Positions 35,753 to 38,172 of a stretch of DNA of 38,172 nt are shown one piece after another. The position numbers and the translations under genes were made by a program. The notes under the pieces are model-generated. The model was given only the letters and a program-made list of their open reading frames with translations. It had not been told where the DNA came from and ran no database searches. Positions within the stretch are counted from its first letter, which is position 1. Every line of letters begins with the position of its first letter. The stretch covers positions 1 to 38,172 of the forward strand of contig SLOP01000044.1 in NCBI GenBank assembly GCA_007132465.1, given 5' to 3'. This DNA comes from Candidatus Izemoplasma sp. GTDB taxonomy: Bacteria > Bacillota_I > Bacilli_A > Izemoplasmatales > Izemoplasmataceae.

Positions 35753-37045
35753 GTGATCAACGTGAACGTCATTGGCGCCGGCCTCGCCGGCAGTGAAGCC
35801 GCTTACCAGCTTGCGCGTCGCGGTTTCCACGTAACCCTTTATGAAATGCGTCCAACCACCACCTCGCCCGCGCACCACACGGGCTGGTTTGCTGAGCTCG
35901 TGTGTTCAAATTCCCTGCGCGCCGCCGACCCCACGCAAGCGGTTGGGGCGCTGAAAGAAGAAATGCGCATGATGGGGTCGCTCATCATGCAAGCCGCCGA
36001 CCTTACCCGCGTGCCTGCCGGCGGCGCCTTAGCGGTTGATCGTGAAGGGTTTTCTAAGCATATCACCGACACCCTGACCCACCATCCCACCATTGACGTC
36101 GTCCATCGACGTGTCGACGCGATTCCTGATGGCCCCACCATCGTCGCCACGGGTCCGCTGACCGATCCAGCGTTGGCAGATAACCTCGCCAAGACCTTAG
36201 GCACCGAGAAACTGTATTTTTTCGACGCCGCAGCCCCCATCATCGATGCGTCATCGATAGACATGTCGGTGTGTTATCGAAAGAGCCGGTATGACAAAGG
36301 CGGCGCCGACTACATCAACTGCGCGATGAGTAAAGAAGAATACGACCGTTTCTACCATGAACTCATCCATGCGGAATGCACCGAACTCAAAGACTTCGAA
36401 CTCAAACTCTTTGAGGCCTGCATGCCCGTTGAAGAGATGGCCAGACGCGGAAAAGATACCCTACTTTTTGGCCCGTTAAAACCTGTAGGCCTTGGCCTTG
36501 AAGGCCGCGAGAAACCCCACGCCGTCGTCCAGCTCAGGCAAGACGACGTGCGCGCCACGATGTACAACATGGTCGGTTTCCAAACCCACCTCAAACACAG
36601 CGAACAAAAACGCGTCTTCAGGTTGATTCCCGGCCTTGAAAACGCGCGATTCTTGCGCCACGGCGTGATGCATAGAAACACCTATATTCACGCTCCGGGT
36701 GTGCTTGATGCTACCTTCCGCGTGAAAGGACATCGTCCGCTTTATCTCGCGGGACAACTAACCGGCGTTGAGGGGTATGTGGAGAGTGCTGCATCGGGGG
36801 CGCTTGCGGGCTGGAATCTGGCGCGCGAACTCGAAGGGCTAAAGCCCATCACCCTTCCTAAAACCACGATGCTTGGCGCGCTTGCCGATTACATCGCCAC
36901 CGCCCAAGGTGATTTTCAACCGATGCACGTCAACTACGGCCTGGTGCCTGAACTCGGATATAAACACAAGAAGAAAGAGCGAAAACACTTCTATAGCGAA
37001 CGTGCGATGGCGGCGATGAAGGATGTGATTCACCGTGAACGATGA
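35753..37045 (+). CDS. trmFO: Methylenetetrahydrofolate-tRNA-(uracil-5-)-methyltransferase TrmFO
   Basis: A 430-residue flavoenzyme making ribothymidine at U54 of tRNA, using methylene-tetrahydrofolate. The N-terminal FAD site is VIGAGLAGSEAAYQLARRG. HHTGWFAELVCSNSLRAADPTQAVGALKEEMRMMGS, FFDAAAPII and LYLAGQLTGVEGYVESAASGALAGWNLA are all standard TrmFO blocks, and CSNS holds a conserved cysteine. GTG 35753 has GGGAGGAG upstream and gives the usual length; an earlier ATG at 35723 overlaps the -10. The Xer-type recombinase gene overlaps its end, the common Bacillota order. Confidence 0.97.
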   Translation: MINVNVIGAGLAGSEAAYQLARRGFHVTLYEMRPTTTSPAHHTGWFAELVCSNSLRAADPTQAVGALKEEMRMMGSLIMQAADLTRVPAGGALAVDREGFSKHITDTLTHHPTIDVVHRRVDAIPDGPTIVATGPLTDPALADNLAKTLGTEKLYFFDAAAPIIDASSIDMSVCYRKSRYDKGGADYINCAMSKEEYDRFYHELIHAECTELKDFELKLFEACMPVEEMARRGKDTLLFGPLKPVGLGLEGREKPHAVVQLRQDDVRATMYNMVGFQTHLKHSEQKRVFRLIPGLENARFLRHGVMHRNTYIHAPGVLDATFRVKGHRPLYLAGQLTGVEGYVESAASGALAGWNLARELEGLKPITLPKTTMLGALADYIATAQGDFQPMHVNYGLVPELGYKHKKKERKHFYSERAMAAMKDVIHRER

Positions 37046-37937
37046 CGAACTCATCACGTTGTTTAAAGACTATTGCCTCGCCGTGTTACGCTTCAGCCAC
37101 CACACGGTGCGTGCGTATTCCCAGGACCTTGACGATTTAAGGCATTTTTTGATTCGCGAGGATTTCGGGACTTTGCTTGATGTGACCCCGCGCACAGCGA
37201 AATACTACGTCACCGATGCCGCCCTGCGCACCGGTGCGCGTACAGTTGCCCGCAAAGTGAGCACGCTACGCAGCTTCTACCGATTTTTAGTGCGCGAAGG
37301 CCTGCGCGAAAGCCATCCGTTTCTTGACGTGAACCTCCCTAAAGTGGATAAGAAACTTCCCAAGTTTGTTTACCCCGAAGAAGTTGAAACGCTCTTCGAC
37401 TCCATCGATCGCTCAAGCGATCTAGGCATGCGCGATGCGATGCTTTTTGAGATGCTCTATGGCACCGGCATTCGCGTCTCTGAGCTTTGCGAGTTGAAAA
37501 CGAAGGACATCCACCCCGCCGAACGCACGATGCGTGTGCGCGGCAAAGGCGGTAAAGAACGCGTCGTTCCACTAGGTGAACGGTTGATTACCCTGTATGA
37601 AGCCTACGTCTTTGGCGCCCGCACCACCCTAATGAAAAACAAACACCACGACAGCGTCTTTGTCAGCGCCAAAGGTGACCCCCTAACCACACGGGGTACT
37701 CGCTACGTCGTACAGGCGGTGCTTGATAAGGCTGGAACCCACATGAACATCTCACCACACACGCTTCGCCACACCTTTGCGTCGCATCTCCTCAGCCGTG
37801 GCGCTGACCTCAGAAGTGTCCAAACGCTCCTCGGCCACGCCAGCATCTCCAGCACGCAAATCTACACCGGTATTGCCAAAGAAGACTTGCGCGAGCGCTA
37901 CATGAGGGCACACCCACGAGCGAGGAAGAAACCATGA
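37035..37937 (+). CDS. xerC: Tyrosine recombinase XerC/XerD type
   Basis: A 300-residue site-specific recombinase. The N-terminal SAM-like core-binding domain (about residues 1-90) is followed by the catalytic domain with the R-K-H-R-H-Y set: Arg in YGTGIRVSELCEL, Lys in VRGKGGKERVVPLG, HTLR in SPHTLRHTFASHLL, His in LLGHASISSTQ and Tyr in IYTG. Length and position after trmFO match chromosomal XerC, which resolves chromosome dimers at dif. XerC versus XerD cannot be settled without a second copy. The GTG start overlaps trmFO by 11 bp. No att repeats or phage genes are near, so it is not an integrase of a mobile element. Confidence 0.92.
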   Translation: MNDDELITLFKDYCLAVLRFSHHTVRAYSQDLDDLRHFLIREDFGTLLDVTPRTAKYYVTDAALRTGARTVARKVSTLRSFYRFLVREGLRESHPFLDVNLPKVDKKLPKFVYPEEVETLFDSIDRSSDLGMRDAMLFEMLYGTGIRVSELCELKTKDIHPAERTMRVRGKGGKERVVPLGERLITLYEAYVFGARTTLMKNKHHDSVFVSAKGDPLTTRGTRYVVQAVLDKAGTHMNISPHTLRHTFASHLLSRGADLRSVQTLLGHASISSTQIYTGIAKEDLRERYMRAHPRARKKP

Positions 37938-38172
37938 ACATCGAACTCTTATGCGTTGGAAAGATTAAAGAAAAGTACTTGCAAAGCGCGATTGACGAAT
38001 ACGTCAAACGCCTCTCCAAGTTCATCAATGTAAAGGTACGCGAAATCTCCGAAGCCCGCGTCGACAAGCACGAACGCGAGGCAGACATCCTAGTAGCCCT
38101 GCAAAAAGAAGCCGATCAGATTCTCGCCAAACTCCCACAAGCCTACGTCATCGCCCTTGCGATTGAAGGCGA
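37934..38172 (+). CDS. rlmH: 23S rRNA pseudouridine-1915 N3-methyltransferase RlmH, 5' part
   Basis: Starts in an ATGA overlap with the recombinase stop and runs off the window after 79 codons. MNIELLCVGKIKEKYLQSAI and DEYVKRLSKFINVKV match the SPOUT-fold RlmH N-terminus (vGK-KEKY, EY-KRL), and AYVIALAIEG is the strand before the knot. The C-terminal SAM-binding knot lies outside. The full protein is expected to be about 155-160 residues. It modifies helix 69 of 23S rRNA. Confidence 0.93.
   Translation, partial: MNIELLCVGKIKEKYLQSAIDEYVKRLSKFINVKVREISEARVDKHEREADILVALQKEADQILAKLPQAYVIALAIEG

Noticed and set aside
37035-37937. Integrase of a mobile element
   Set aside because: Standard Xer length, overlap with trmFO and rlmH, and no att repeats or phage genes nearby.
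1-38172. Mycoplasma genetic code (TGA = Trp)
   Set aside because: TGA ends at least seven well-defined genes at natural positions, for example 7744-7746, 16010-16012 and 37043-37045.

Overview
The window is a bacterial chromosomal segment with genes packed on both strands and no mobile element, prophage, CRISPR array or tRNA/rRNA gene that I could see. Gene starts carry strong AGGAGG-type ribosome binding sites. Starts are ATG, with several GTG and one TTG. TGA is a normal stop for at least seven genes, so the genetic code is the standard one, not the Mycoplasma code. A perfect CIRCE operator, an FMN riboswitch in front of ribU, an M-box in front of mgtE, folate-dependent TrmFO, RlmCD-type and RlmH methyltransferases, a PfoR-like protein and MhqD/MhqO-like genes all point to the Bacillota or a neighbouring Mollicutes-related lineage with intermediate GC. 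I cannot name the species.

Layout. 1-4.2 kb: tail of a Na+/H+ antiporter, a 53-residue membrane peptide, an RlmCD/RumA-type rRNA methyltransferase, a transglutaminase-like protein, an alpha/beta hydrolase, and a TetR regulator divergent from an MMPL exporter (to 6.4 kb). 6.4-9.0 kb: DUF554 membrane protein, nitroreductase, farnesyl-diphosphate synthase and an ArsC/Spx-like protein. 9.0-11.1 kb: FMN riboswitch plus ribU, then a P-loop protein and a GNAT. 11.1-16.0 kb: an iron-linked block in which two paralogous small Rossmann methyltransferase-like genes are divergently transcribed, one with a CDP-alcohol phosphatidyltransferase, the other with feoA, feoB and a PfoR-like EIIC. 16.1-18.3 kb: a quinone/electrophile-type operon (VOC dioxygenase, flavin reductase-like, MhqD-like esterase). 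18.3-20.3 kb, minus strand: M-box, a short leader ORF, mgtE and a small membrane protein.

20.4-26.3 kb: GrpB-like, GNAT, a DUF134-NifX-type fusion, an SDR plus PAP2 phosphatase pair, then an operon of two PII-like proteins and a FetA/FetB-type ABC exporter. 26.4-29.6 kb: an EAL phosphodiesterase with degenerate GGDEF, and a GltS-type symporter. 29.6-32.8 kb: CIRCE-controlled hsp20-clpB. 32.8-33.9 kb: a split chromate transporter. 33.9-35.4 kb, minus strand: a membrane GGDEF cyclase. 35.5-35.7 kb: an unassigned structured RNA candidate ending in a terminator. 35.75-38.2 kb: trmFO, a Xer-type recombinase and the start of rlmH, all overlapping.

The most unusual items are: (i) the DUF134-NifX fusion, which keeps a strong internal ribosome binding site at the domain junction and has a CC/His-rich tail; (ii) a 49-codon leader ORF with near-perfect SD between the M-box terminator and mgtE; (iii) the divergent methyltransferase pair around feoAB, with three TTATwwATAA boxes; (iv) the orphan RNA before trmFO; and (v) two PII-like sensors joined to a metal-export ABC pair.
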